Assembly (NCBI GenBank): GCA_963680875.1
Contig: OY804579.1
Span: forward strand, 79,845,095-79,909,094
Length of the DNA: 64,000 nt
Reading direction: 5' to 3'
Source: Bathymodiolus brooksi
Lineage: Eukaryota; Mollusca; Bivalvia; Mytilida; Modiolidae
The notes beneath the pieces were generated by a model. The model did no database searches, was not told the DNA's origin, and worked only from the letters and a program-made list of their open reading frames with translations. This document shows positions 45,901-60,900 of the stretch, piece after piece; position 1 is the first letter of the stretch; each line of letters starts with the position of its first letter. The position numbers and the translations under genes are program-made.

Positions 45901-48900
45901 ACAAACTCATGATTTAACCTGACCAGGGAACAAACTCATGATTTAACCTGACCAGGGAACAAACTCATGATTTAACCTGACCAGGGATCACACTCCTGAT
46001 TTAACCTGACCAGGGAACAAACTCATGATTTAACCTGACCAGGGATCAAACTCATGATTTAACCTGACCAGGGAACAAACTCATGGTTTAACCTTACCAG
46101 GGAACAAACTCATGATTTAACCTGACCAGGGCTCAAACTCATGATTTAACCTGACCAGGGAACAAACTCATGATTTAACCTGACCAGGGATCAAACTCAT
46201 GATTTAACCTGACCAGGGAACAAACTCATGATTTAACCTGACCAGGGATCAAACTCATGATTTAACCTGACCAGGGAACAAACTCATGATTTAACCTGAC
46301 CAGGGAACAAACTCATGATTTAACCTGACCAGGGATCAAACTCATGATTTAACCTGACCAGGGAACAAACTCATGATTTAACCTGACCAGGGAACAAACT
46401 CATGATTTAACCTGACCAGGGATCAAACTCATGATTTAACCTGACCAGGGAACAAACTCATGATTTAACCTGACCAGGGAACAAACTCATGATTTAACCT
46501 GACCAGGGATCAAACTCATGATTTAACCTGACCAGGGAACAAACTCATGATTTAACCTGACCAGGGAACAAACTCATGGTTTAACCTGACCAGGGAACAA
46601 ACTAATGATTTAACCTTACCAGGGATCAAACTTATGATTTAACCTGACCAGGGAACAAACTCATGATTTAACCTGACCAGGGAACAAACTCATGATATAA
46701 CCTGACCAGGGAACAAACTCATGATTTAACCTGACCAGGGATCAAACTCATGATTTAACCTGACCAGGGAACAAACTCATGATTTAACCTGACCAGGGAA
46801 CAAACTCATGATTTAACCTGACCAGGGATCAAACTCATGATTTAATCTGACCAGGGAACAAACTCATGATTTAACCTGACCAGGGAACAAACTCATGATT
46901 TAACCTGACCAGGGATCAAACTCATGATTTAACCTGACCAGGGAACAAACTCATGATTTAACCTGACCAGGGAACAAACTCATGATTTAACCTGACCAGG
47001 GATCAAACTCATGATTTAACCTGACCAGGGATCAAACTCATGATTTAACCTGACCAGGGAACAAACTCATGGTTTAACCTGACCAGGGAACAAACTCATG
47101 ATTTAACCTGACCAGGGAACAAACTCATGATTTAACCTGACCAGGGAACAAACTCATGATTTAACCTGACCAGGGATCACACTCCTGATTTAACCTGACC
47201 AGGGAACAAACTCATGATTTAACCTGACCAGGGATCAAACTCATGATTTAACCTGACCAGGGAACAAACTCATGGTTTAACCTTACCAGGGAACAAACTC
47301 ATGATTTAACCTGACCAGGGCTCAAACTCATGATTTAACCTGACCAGGGAACAAACTCATGATTTAACCTGACCAGGGATCAAACTCATGATTTAACCTG
47401 ACCAGGGAACAAACTCATGATTTAACCTGACCAGGGATCAAACTCATGATTTAACCTGACCAGGGAACAAACTCATGATTTAACCTGACCAGGGAACAAA
47501 CTCATGATTTAACCTGACCAGGGATCAAACTCATGATTTAACCTGACCAGGGAACAAACTCATGATTTAACCTGACCAGGGAACAAACTCATGATTTAAC
47601 CTGACCAGGGATCAAACTCATGATTTAACCTGACCAGGGAACAAACTCATGATTTAACCTGACCAGGGAACAAACTCATGATTTAACCTGACCAGGGATC
47701 AAACTCATGATTTAACCTGACCAGGGAACAAACTCATGATTTAACCTGACCAGGGAACAAACTCATGGTTTAACCTGACCAGGGAACAAACTAATGATTT
47801 AACCTTACCAGGGATCAAACTTATGATTTAACCTGACTAGGTAACAAACTCATGATTTAACCTGACCAGGGAACAAACTCATGATATAACCTGACCAGGG
47901 AACAAACTCATGATTTAACCTGATCAGGGATCAAACTCATGATTTAACCTGACCAGGGAACACACTCATGATTTAACCTGACCAGGGATCAAACTCATGA
48001 TTTAACCTGACCAGGGATCAAATGCATGATTTAACCTGACCAGGGAACAAACTCATGATTTAACCTGACCAGGGAACAAACTCATGATTTAACCTGACCA
48101 GGGATCAAACTCATGATTTAACCTGACCAGGGAACAAACTCATGATTTAACCTGACCAGGGAACAAACTCATGATTTAACCTGACCAGGGAACAAACTCA
48201 TGATTTAACCTGACCAGGGATCAAACTCATGATTTAACCTGACCAGGGAACAAACTCATGATTTAACCTGACCAGGGATCAAACTCATGATTTAACCTGA
48301 CCAGGGAACAAACTCATGATTTAACCTGACCAGGGAACAAACTCATGATTTAACCTGACCAGGGATCAAACTCATGATTTAACCTGACCAGGGAACAAAC
48401 TCATGATTTAACCTGACCAGGGAACAAACTCATGATTTAACCTGACCAGGGATCAAACTCATGATTTAACCTGACCAGGGAACAAACTCATGATTTAACC
48501 TGACCAGGGAACAAACTCATGATTTAACCTGACCAGGGATCAAACTCATGATTTAACCTGACCAGGGAACAAACTCATGATTTAACCTGACCAGGGAACA
48601 AACTCATGGTTTAACCTGACCAGGGAACAAACTAATGATTTAACCTTACCAGGGATCAAACTTATGATTTAACCTGACTAGGGAACAAACTCATGATTTA
48701 ACCTGACCAGGGAACAAACTCATGATTTAACCTGACCAGGGAACAAACTCATGATTTAACCTGACCAGGGATCAAACTCATGATTTAACCTGACCAGGGA
48801 ACACACTCATGATTTAACCTGACCAGGGATCAAACTCATGATTTAACCTGACCAGGGATCAAATGCATGATTTAACCTGACCAGGGAACAAACTCATGAT

Positions 48901-51900
48901 TTAACCTGACCAGGGAACAAACTCATGATTTAACCTGACCAGGGATCAAACTCATGATTTAACCTGACCAGGGAACAAACTCATGATTTAACCTGACCAA
49001 GGAACAAACTCATGATTTAACCTGACCAGGGAACAAACTCATGATTTAACCTGACCAGGGAACAAACTCATGATTTAACCTGACCAGGGAACAAACTCAT
49101 GATTTAACCTGACCAGGGAACAAACTCATGATTTAACCTGACCAGGGAACAAACTCATGATTTAACCTGACCAGGGATCACACTCCTGATTTAACCTGAC
49201 CAGGGAACAAACTCATGATTTAACCTGACCAGGGATCAAACTCATGATTTAACCTGACCAGGGAACAAACTCATGATTTAACCTGACCAGGGATCAAACT
49301 CATGATTTAACCTGACCAGGGAACAAACTCATGATTTAACCTGACCAGGGAACAAACTCATGATTTAACCTGACCAGGGAACAAACTCATGATTTAACCT
49401 GACCAGGGATCAAACTCATGATTTAACCTGACCAGGGAACAAACTCATGATTTAACCTGACCAAGGAACACACTCATGATTTAACCTGACCAGGGATCAA
49501 ACTCATGATTTAACCGGACCAAGGATCAAACTCATGATTTAACCTGACCAGGGAACACTCATGATTTAACCTGACCAGGGAACAAACTCATGATTTAACC
49601 TGACCAGGGAACAAACTCATGATTTAACCTGACCAGGGAACAAACTCATGATTTAACCTGACCAGGGATCAAACTCATGATTTAACCTGACCAGGGAACA
49701 AACTCATGATTTAACCTGACCAGGGAACAAACTCATGATTTAACCTGACCAGGGAACAAACTCATGGTTTAACCTGACCAGGGATCAAACTCATGATTTA
49801 ACCTGACCAGGGATCAAACTCATGATTTAACCTGACCAGGGAACACACTCATGATTTAACCTGACCAGGGATCAAACTCATGATTTAACCTGACCAGGGA
49901 TCAAATGCATGATTTAACATGACCAGGGAACAAACTCATGATTTAACCTGACCAGGGAACAAACTCATGATTTAACCTGACCAGGGATCAAACTCATGAT
50001 TTAACCTGACCAGGGAACAAACTCATGATTTAACCTGACCAGGGAACAAACTCATGATTTAACCTGACCAGGGAACAAACTCATGATTTAACCTGACCAG
50101 GGAACAAACTCATGATTTAACCTGACCAGGGAACAAACTCATGATTTAACCTGACCAGGGAACAAACTCATGATTTAACCTGACCAGGGAACAAACTCAT
50201 GATTTAACCTGACCAGGGATCACACTCCTGATTTAACCTCACCAGGGAACAAACTCATGATTTAACCTGACCAGGGATCAAACTCATGATTTAACCTGAC
50301 CAGGGAACAAACTCATGATTTAACCTGACCAGGGATCAAACTCATGATTTAACCTGACCAGGGAACAAACTCATGATTTAACCTGACCAGGGAACAAACT
50401 CATGATTTAACCTGACCAGGGAACAAACTCATGATTTAACCTGACCAGGGATCAAACTCATGATTTAACCTGACCAGGGAACAAACTCATGATTTAACCT
50501 GACCAAGGAACACACTCATGATTTAACCTGACCAGGGATCAAACTCATGATTTAACCGGACCAAGGATCAAACTCATGATTTAACCTGACCAGGGAACAC
50601 TCATGATTTAACCTGACCAGGGAACAAACTCATGATTTAACCTGACCAGGGAACAAACTCATGATTTAACCTGACCAGGGAACAAACTCATGATTTAACC
50701 TGACCAGGGATCAAACTCATGATTTAAACTGACCAGGGAAAAAACTCATGATTTAACCTGACCAGGGATCAAACTCATGATTTAACCTGACCAGGGATCA
50801 AACTCATGATTTAACCTGACCAGGGAACAAACTTATGATTTAACCTGACCAGGGAACAAACTCATGATTTAACCTGACCAGGGAACAAACTCATGGTTTA
50901 ACCTGACCAGGGATCAAACTCATGATTTAACCTGACCAGGGAACAAACTCATGATTTAACCTGACCAGGGAACAAACTCATGATTTAACCTGACCAGGGA
51001 ACAAACTCATGGTTTAACCTGACCAGGGAACAAACTAATGATTTAACCTTACCAGGGATCAAACTTATGATTTAACCTGACCAGGGAACAAACTCATGAT
51101 TTAACCTGACCAGGGAACAAACTCATGATTTAACCTGACCAGGGAACAAACTCATGATTTAACCTGACCAGGGATCAAACTCATGATTTAACCTGACCAG
51201 GGATCAAACTCATGATTTAACCTGACCAGGGAACACACTCATGATTTAACCTGACCAGGGATCAAACTCATGATTTAACCTGACCAGGGAACAAACTCAT
51301 GATTTAACCTGACCAGGGAACAAACTCATGATTTAACCTGACCAGGGATCAAACTCATGATTTAACCTGACCAGGGAACAAACTCATGATTTAACCTGAC
51401 CAGGGAACAAACTCATGATTTAACCTGACCAGGGAACAAACTCATGATTTAACCTGACCAGGGAACAAACTCATGATTTAACCTGACCAGGGAACAAACT
51501 CATGATTTAACCTGACCAGGGAACAAACTCATGATTTAACCTGACCAGGGATCAAATTCATGATTTAACCTGACCAGGGAACAAACTCATGATTTAACCT
51601 GACCAGGGAACAAACTCATGATTTAACCTGACCAGGGATCAAACTCATGATTTAACCTGACCAAGGATCAAACTCATGATTTAACCTGACCAGGGAACAC
51701 TCATGATTTAACCTGACCAGGGAACAAACTCATGATTTAACCTGACCAGGGAACAAACTCATGATTTAACCTGACCAGGGAACAAACTCATGATTTAACC
51801 TGACCAGGGATCAAACTCATGATTTAACCTGACCAGGGAAAAAACTCATGATTAAACCTGACCAGGGATCAAACTCATGATTTAACCTGACCAGGGTTCA

Positions 51901-54900
51901 AACTCATGATTTAACCTGACCAGGGAACAAACTCATGATTTAACCTGACCAGGGAACAAACTCATGGTTTAACCTGACCAGGGATCAAACTCATGATTTA
52001 ACCTGACCAGGGAACAAACTCATGATTTAACCTGACCAGGGAACAAACTCATGATTTAACCTGACCAGGGATCAAACTCATGATTTAACCTGACCAGGGA
52101 ACAAACTCATGATTTAACCTGACCAGGGATCAAACTCATGATTTAACCTGACCAGGGAACAAACTCGTGATTTAACCTGACCAGAGATCAAACTCATGAT
52201 TTAACCTGACCAGGGAACAAACTCATGATTTAACCTGACCAGGGAACAAACTCATGATTTAACCTGACCAGGGATCAAACTCATGATTTAACCTGACCAG
52301 GGATCAAACTCATGATTTAACCTGACCAGGGAACAAACTCATGGTTTAACCTGACCAGGGAACAAACTCATGATTTAACCTGACCAGGGAACAAACTCAT
52401 GATTTAACCTGACCAGGGATCATACTCCTGATTTAACCTGACCAGGGAACAAACTCATGATTTAACCTGACCAGGGATCAAACTCATGATTTAACCTGAC
52501 CAGGGATCAAACTCATGGTTTAACCTGACCAGGGAACAAACTCATGATTTAACCTGACCAGGGAACAAACTCATAATTTAACCTGACCAGGGCTCAAACT
52601 CATGATTTAACCTGACCAGGGAACAAACTCATGATTTAACCTGACCAGGGAACAAACTCATGATTTAACCTGACCAGGGAACAAACTCATGATTTAACCT
52701 GACCAGGGAACAAACTCATGATTTAACCTGACCAGGGATCAAACTCATGATTTAACCTGACCAGGGAACAAACTCATGATTTAACCTGACCAGGGAACAA
52801 ACTCATGATTTAACCTGACCAGGGATCAAACTCATGATTTAACCTGACCAGGGAAAAAACTCATGATTTAACCTGACCAGGGAACAAACTCATGGTTTAA
52901 CCTGACCAGGGAACAAACTAATGATTTAACCTTACCAGGGATCAAACTTATGATTTAACCTGACCATGGAACAAACTCATGATTTAACCTGACCAGGGAA
53001 CAAACTCATGATTTAACCTGACCAGGGAACAAACTCATGATTTAACCTGACCAGGGATCAAACTCATGATTTAACCTGACCAGGGATCAAACTCATGATT
53101 TAACCTGACCAGGGAACACACTCATGATTTAACCTGACCAGGGATCAAACTCATGATTTAACCTGACCAGGGATCAAACTCATGATTTAACCTGACCAGG
53201 GAACAAACTCATGATTTAACCTGACCAGGGAACACACTCATGATTTAACCTGACCAGGGATCAAACTCATGATTTAACCTGACCAGGGAACAAACTCATG
53301 ATTTAACCTGACCAGGGAACAAACTCATGATTTAACCTGACCAGGGATCAAACTCATGATTTAACCTGACCAGGGAACAAACTCATGATTTAACCTGACC
53401 AGGGAACAAACTCATGATTTAACCTGACCAGGGAACAAACTCATGATTTAACCTGACCAGGGAACAAACTCATGATTTAACCTGACCAGGGAACAAACTC
53501 ATGATTTAACCTGACCAGGGAACAATCTCATGATTTAACCTGACCAGGGAAAAAACTCATGATTTAACCTGACCAGGGATCAAACTCATGATTTAACCTG
53601 ACCAGGGAACAAACTCATGATTTAACCTGACCAGGAAACACACTCATGATTTAACCTGACCAGGGATCAAACTCATGATTTAACCTGACCAAGGATCAAA
53701 CTCATGATTTAACCTGACCAGGGAACAAACTCATGATTTAACCTGACCAGGGAACAAACTCATGATTTAACCTGACCAGGGATCAAACTCATGATTTAAC
53801 CTGACCAGGGAACACACTCATGATTTAACCTGACCAGGGATCAAACTCATGATTTAACCTGACCAGGGAACAAACTCATGATTTAACCTGACCAGGGAAC
53901 AAACTCATGATTTAACCTGACCAGGGATCAAACTCATGATTTAACCTGACCAGGGAACAAACTCATGATTTAACCTGACCAGGGAACAAACTCATGATTT
54001 AACCTGACCAGGGATCAAACTCATGATTTAACCTGACCAGGGAACAAACTCATGATTTAACCTGACCAGGGAACAAACTCATGATTTAACCTGACCAGGG
54101 AACAAACTCATGATTTAACCTGACCAGGGATCAAATTCATGATTTAACCTGACCAGGGAACAAACTCATGATTTAACCTGACCAGGGAACAAACTCATGA
54201 TTTAACCTGACCAGGGATCAAACTCATGATTTAACCTGACCAAGGATCAAACTCATGATTTAACCTGACCAGGGAACACTCATGATTTAACCTGACCAGG
54301 GAACAAACTCATGATTTAACCTGACCAGGGAACAAACTCATGATTTAACCTGACCAGGGAACAAACTCATGATTTAACCTGACCAGGGATCAAACTCATG
54401 ATTTAACCTGACCAGGGAAAAAACTCATGATTTAACCTGACCAGGGATCAAACTCATGATTTAACCTGACCAGGGATCAAACTCATGATTTAACCTGACC
54501 AGGGAACAAACTCATGATTTAACCTGACCAGGGAACAAACTTATGGTTTAACCTGACCAGGGATCAAACTCATGATTTAACATGACCAGGGAACAAACTC
54601 ATGATTTAACCTGACCAGGGAACAAACTCATGATTTAACCTGACCAGGGATCAAACTCATGATTTAACCTGACCAGGGAACAAACTCATGATTTAACCTG
54701 ACCAGGGATCAAACTCATGATTTAACCTGACCAGGGAACAAACTCGTGATTTAACCTGACCAGAGATCAAACTCATGATTTAACCTGACCAGGGAACAAA
54801 CTCATGATTTAACCTGACCAGGGAACAAACTCATGATTTAACCTGACCAGGGATCAAACTCATGATTTAACCTGACCAGGGATCAAACTCATGATTTAAC

Positions 54901-57900
54901 CTGACCAGGGAACAAACTCATGGTTTAACCTGACCAGGGAACAAACTCATGATTTAACCTGACCAGGGAACAAACTCATAATTTAACCTGACCAGGGCTC
55001 AAACTCATGATTTAACCTGACCAGGGAACAAACTCATGATTTAACCTGACCAGGGATCACACTCCTGATATAACCTGACCAGGGAACAAACTCATGATTT
55101 AACCTGACCAGGGATCAAACTCATGATTTAACCTGACCAGGGAACAAACTCATGGTTTAACCTGACCAGGGAACAAACTCATAATTTAACCTGACCAGGG
55201 AACAAACTCATAATTTAACCTGACCAGGGCTCAAACTCATGATTTAACCTGACCAGGGAACAAACTCATGATTTAACCTGACCAGGGAACAAACTCATGA
55301 TTTAACCTGACCAGGGAACAAACTCATGATTTAACCTGACCAGGGAACAAACTCATGATTTAACCTGACCAGGGATCAAACTCATGATTTAACCTGACCA
55401 GGGAACAAACTCATGATTTAACCTGACCAGGGAACAAACTCATGATTTAACCTGACCAGGGATCAAACTCATGATTTAACCTGACCAGGGAAAAAACTCA
55501 TGATTTAACCTGACCAGGGAACAAACTCATGGTTTAACCTGACCAGGGAACAAACTAATGATTTAACCTTACCAGGGATCAAACTTATGATTTAACCTGA
55601 CCATGGAACAAACTCATGATTTAACCTGACCAGGGAACAAACTCATGATTTAACCTGACCAGGGAACAAACTCATGATTTAACCTGACCAGGGATCAAAC
55701 TCATGATTTAACCTGACCAGGGATCAAACTCATGATTTAACCTGACCAGGGAACACACTCATGATTTAACCTGACCAGGGATCAAACTCATGATTTAACC
55801 TGACCAGGGATCAAACTCATGATTTAACCTGACCAGGGAACAAACTCATGATTTAACCTGACCAGGGAACACACTCATGATTTAACCTGACCAGGGATCA
55901 AACTCATGATTTAACCTGACCAGGGAACAAACTCATGATTTAACCTGACCAGGGAACAAACTCATGATTTAACCTGACCAGGGATCAAACTCATGATTTA
56001 ACCTGACCAGGGAACAAACTCATGATTTAACCTGACCAGGGAACAAACTCATGATTTAACCTGACCAGGGAACAAACTCATGATTTAACCTGACCAGGGA
56101 ACAAACTCATGATTTAACCTGACCAGGGAACAAACTCATGATTTAACCTGACCAGGGAACAAACTCATGATTTAACCTGACCAGGGAAAAAACTCATGAT
56201 TTAACCTGACCAGGGATCAAACTCATGATTTAACCTGACCAGGGAACAAACTCATGATTTAACCTGACCAGGAAACACACTCATGATTTAACCTGACCAG
56301 GGATCAAACTCATGATTTAACCTGACCAAGGATCAAACTCATGATTTAACCTGACCAGGGAACACTCATGATTTAACCTGACCAGGGAACAAACTCATGA
56401 TTTAACCTGACCAGGGAAAAAACTCATGATTTAACCTGACCAGGGATCAAACTCATGATTTAACCTGACCAGGGATCAAACTCATGATTTAACCTGACCA
56501 GGGATCAAACTCATGATTTAACCTGACCAGGGAACAAACTCATGATTTAACCTGACCAGGGAACAAACTCATGGTTTAACCTGACCAATGATCAAACTCA
56601 TGATTTAACCTGACCAGGGAACAAACTCATGATTTAACCTGACCAGGGAACAAACTCATGATTTAACCTGACCAGGGATCAAACTCATGATTTAACCTGA
56701 CCAGGGAACAAACTCATGATTTAACCTGACCAGGGAAAACACTCATGATTTAACCTGACCAGGGATCAAACTCATGATTTAACCTGACCAGGGAACAAAC
56801 TCATGATTTAACCTGACCAGGGAACAAACTCATGATTTAACCTGACCAGGGATCAAACTCATGATTTAACCTGACCAGGGAACAAACTCATGATTTAACC
56901 TGACCAGGGAACAAACTCATGATTTAACCTGACCAGGGAACAAACTCATGATTTAACCTGACCAGGGAACAAACTCATGATTTAACCTGACCAGGGAACA
57001 AACTCATGATTTAACCTGACCAGGGAACAAACTCATGATTTAACCTGACCAGGGATCAAACTCATGATTTAACCTGACCAGGGAACAAACTCATGATTTA
57101 ACCTGACCAGGGAACACACTCATGATTTAACCTGACCAGGGATCAAACTCATGATTTAACCTGACCAAGGATCAAACTCATGATTTAACCTGACCAGGGA
57201 ACACTCATGATTTAACCTGACCAGGGAACAAACTCATGATTTAACCTGACCAGGGAACAAACTCATGATTTAACCTGACCAGGGAACAAACTCATGATTT
57301 AACCTCACCAGGGATCAAACTCATGATTTAACCTGACCAGGGAAAAAACTCATGATTTAACCTGACCAGGGATCAAACTCATGATTTAACCTGACCAGGG
57401 ATCAAACTCATGATTTAACCTGACCAGGGAACAAACTCATGATTTAACCTGACCAGGGAACAAACTCATGATTTAACCTGACCAGGGAACAAACTCATGG
57501 TTTAACCTGACCAATGATCAAACTCATGATTTAACCTGACCAGGGAACAAACTCATGATTTAACCTGACCAGGGAACAAACTCATGATTTAACCTGACCA
57601 GGGATCAAACTCATGATTTAACCTGACCAGGGAACAAACTCATGATTTAACCTGACCAGGGATCAAACTCATGATTTAACCTGACCAGGGAACAAACTCG
57701 TGATTTAACCTGACCAGAGATCAAACTCATGATTTAACCTGACCAGGGAACAAACTCATGATTTAACCTGACCAGGGAACAAACTCATGATTTAACCTGA
57801 CCAGGGATCAAACTCATGGTTTAACCTGACCAGGGATCAAACTCATGATTTAACCTGACCAGGGAACAAACTCATGATTTAACCTGACCAGGGAACAAAC

Positions 57901-60900
57901 TCATGATTTAACCTGACCAGGGAACAAACTCATGGTTTAACCTGACCAGGGAACAAACTCATGATTTAACCTGACCAGGGAACAAACTCGTGATTTAACC
58001 TGACCAGAGATCAAACTCATGATTTAACCTGACCAGGGATCAAACTCATGATTTAACCTGACCAGGGAAAAAACTCATGATTTAACCTGACCAGGGATCA
58101 AACTCATGGTTTAACCTGACCAGGGATCAAAGTCATGATTTAACCTGACCAGGGAACAAACTCATGATTTAACCTGACCAGGGAACAAACTCATGATTTA
58201 ACCTGACCAGGGAACAAACACATGGTTTAACCTGACCAGGGATCAAACTCATGATTTAACCTGACCAGGGAACAAACTCATGATTTAACCTGACCAGGGA
58301 ACAAACTCATGATTTAACCTGACCAGGGAACAAACTCATGATTTAACCTGACCAGGGATCAAACTCATGATTTAACCTGACCAGGGAACAAACTCATGAT
58401 TTAACCTGACCAGGGAACAAACTCATGATTTAACCTGACCAGGGAACAAACTCATGATTTAACCTGACCAGGGAACAAACTCATGATTTAACCTGACCAG
58501 GGAACAAACTCATGATTTAACCTGACCAGGAAACAAACTCATGATTTAACCTGACCAGGGAACAAACTCATGATTTAACCTGACCAGGGATCAAACTCAT
58601 GATTTAACCTGACCAGGGATCACACTCCTGATTTAACCTGACCAGGGAACAAACTCATGATTTAACCTGACCAGGGATCAAACTCATGATTTAACCTGAC
58701 CAGGGAACAAACTCATGGTTTAACCTGACCAGGGAACAAACTCATGATTTAACCTGACCAGGGAACAAACTCATGATTTAACCTGACCAGGGAACAAACT
58801 CATGATTTAACCTGACCAGGGAACAAACTCATGATTTAACCTGACCAGGGAACAAACTCATGATTTAACCTGACCAGGGAACAAACTCATGATTTAACCT
58901 GACCAGGGAACAAACTCATGATTTAACCTGACCAGGGATCAAACTCATGATTTAACCTGACCAGGGAACAAACTCATGATTTAACCTGACCAGGGAACAC
59001 ACTCATGATTTAACCTGACCAGGGATCAAACTCATGATTTAACCTGACCAAGGATCAAACTCATGATTTAACCTGACCAGGGAACACTCATGATTTAACC
59101 TGACCAGGGAACAAACTCATGATTTAACCTGACCAGGGAACAAACTCATGATTTAACCTGACCAGGGAACAAACTCATGATTTAACCTGAGCAGGGAACA
59201 AACACATGGTTTAACCTGACCAGGGATCAAACTCATGATTTAACCTGACCAGGGATCAAACTCATGATTTAACCTGACCAGGGAACAAACTCATGATTTA
59301 ACCTGACCAGGGAACAAACTCATGATTTAACCTGACCAGGGATCAAACTCATGATTTAACCTGACCAGGGAACAAACTCATGATTTAACCTGACCAGGGA
59401 ACAAACTCATGATTTAACCTGACCAGGGATCAAACTCATGATTTAACCTGATCAGGGAACAAACTCATGATTTAACCTGACCAGGGAACAAACTCATGAT
59501 TTAACCTGACCAGGGAACAAACTCATGATTTAACCTGACCAGGGAACAAACTCATGATTTAACCTGACCAGGGATCAAACTCATGATTTAACCTGACCAG
59601 GGAACAAACTCATGATTTAACCTGACCAGGGAACACACTCATGATTTAACCTGACCAGGGATCAAACTCATGATTTAACCTGACCAAGGATCAAACTCAT
59701 GATTTAACCTGCCCAGGGAACACTCATGATTTAACCTGACCAGGGAACAAACTCATGATTTAACCTGACCAGGGAACAAACTCATGATTTAACCTGACCA
59801 GGGAACAAACTCATGATTTAACCTGACCAGGGAACAAACTCATGATTTAACCTGACCAGGGATCAAACTCATGGTTTAACCTGACCAGGGATCAAACTCA
59901 TGATTTAACCTGACCAGGGAACAAACTCATGATTTAACCTGACCAGGGATCAAACTCATGATTTAACCTGACCAGGGATCAAACTCATGATTTAACCTGA
60001 CCAGGGAACAAACTCATGATTTAACCTGACCAGGGAACAAACTCATGATTTAACCTGACCAGGGATCAAACTCATGATTTAACCTGACCAGGGAACAAAC
60101 TCATGATTTAACCTGACCAGGGAAAAAACTCATGATTTAACCTGACCAGGGAACAAACTCATGATTTAACCTGACCAGGGATCAAACTCATGATTTAACC
60201 TGACCAGGGAACACACTCATGATTTAACCTGACCAGGGATCAAACTCATGATTTAACCTGACCAGGGATCAAACTCATGATTTAACCTGACCAGGGAACA
60301 AACTCATGATTTAACCTGACCAGGGAACACACTCATGATTTAACCTGACCAGGGATCAAACTCATGATTTAACCTGACCAGGGAACAAACTCATGATTTA
60401 ACCTGACCAGGGAACAAACTCATGATTTAACCTGACCAGGGATCAAACTCATGATTTAACCTGACCAGGGAACAAACTCATGATTTAACCTGACCAGGGA
60501 ACAAACTCATGATTTAACCTGACCAGGGAACAAACTCATGATTTAACCTGACCAGGGAACAAACTCATGATTTAACCTGACCAGGGAACAAACTCATGAT
60601 TTAACCTGACCAGGGATCAAACTCATGATTTAACCTGACCAGGGAACAAACTCATGATTTAACCTGACCAGGGAACACACTCATGATTTAACCTGACCAG
60701 GGATCAAACTCATGATTTAACCTGACCAAGGATCAAACTCATGATTTAACCTGACCAGGGAACACTCATGATTTATCCTGACCAGGGAACAAACTCATGA
60801 TTTAACCTGACCAGGGAACAAACTCATGATTTAACCTGACCAGGGAACAAACTCATGATTTAACCTGACCAGGGATCAAACTCATGATTTAACCTGACCA

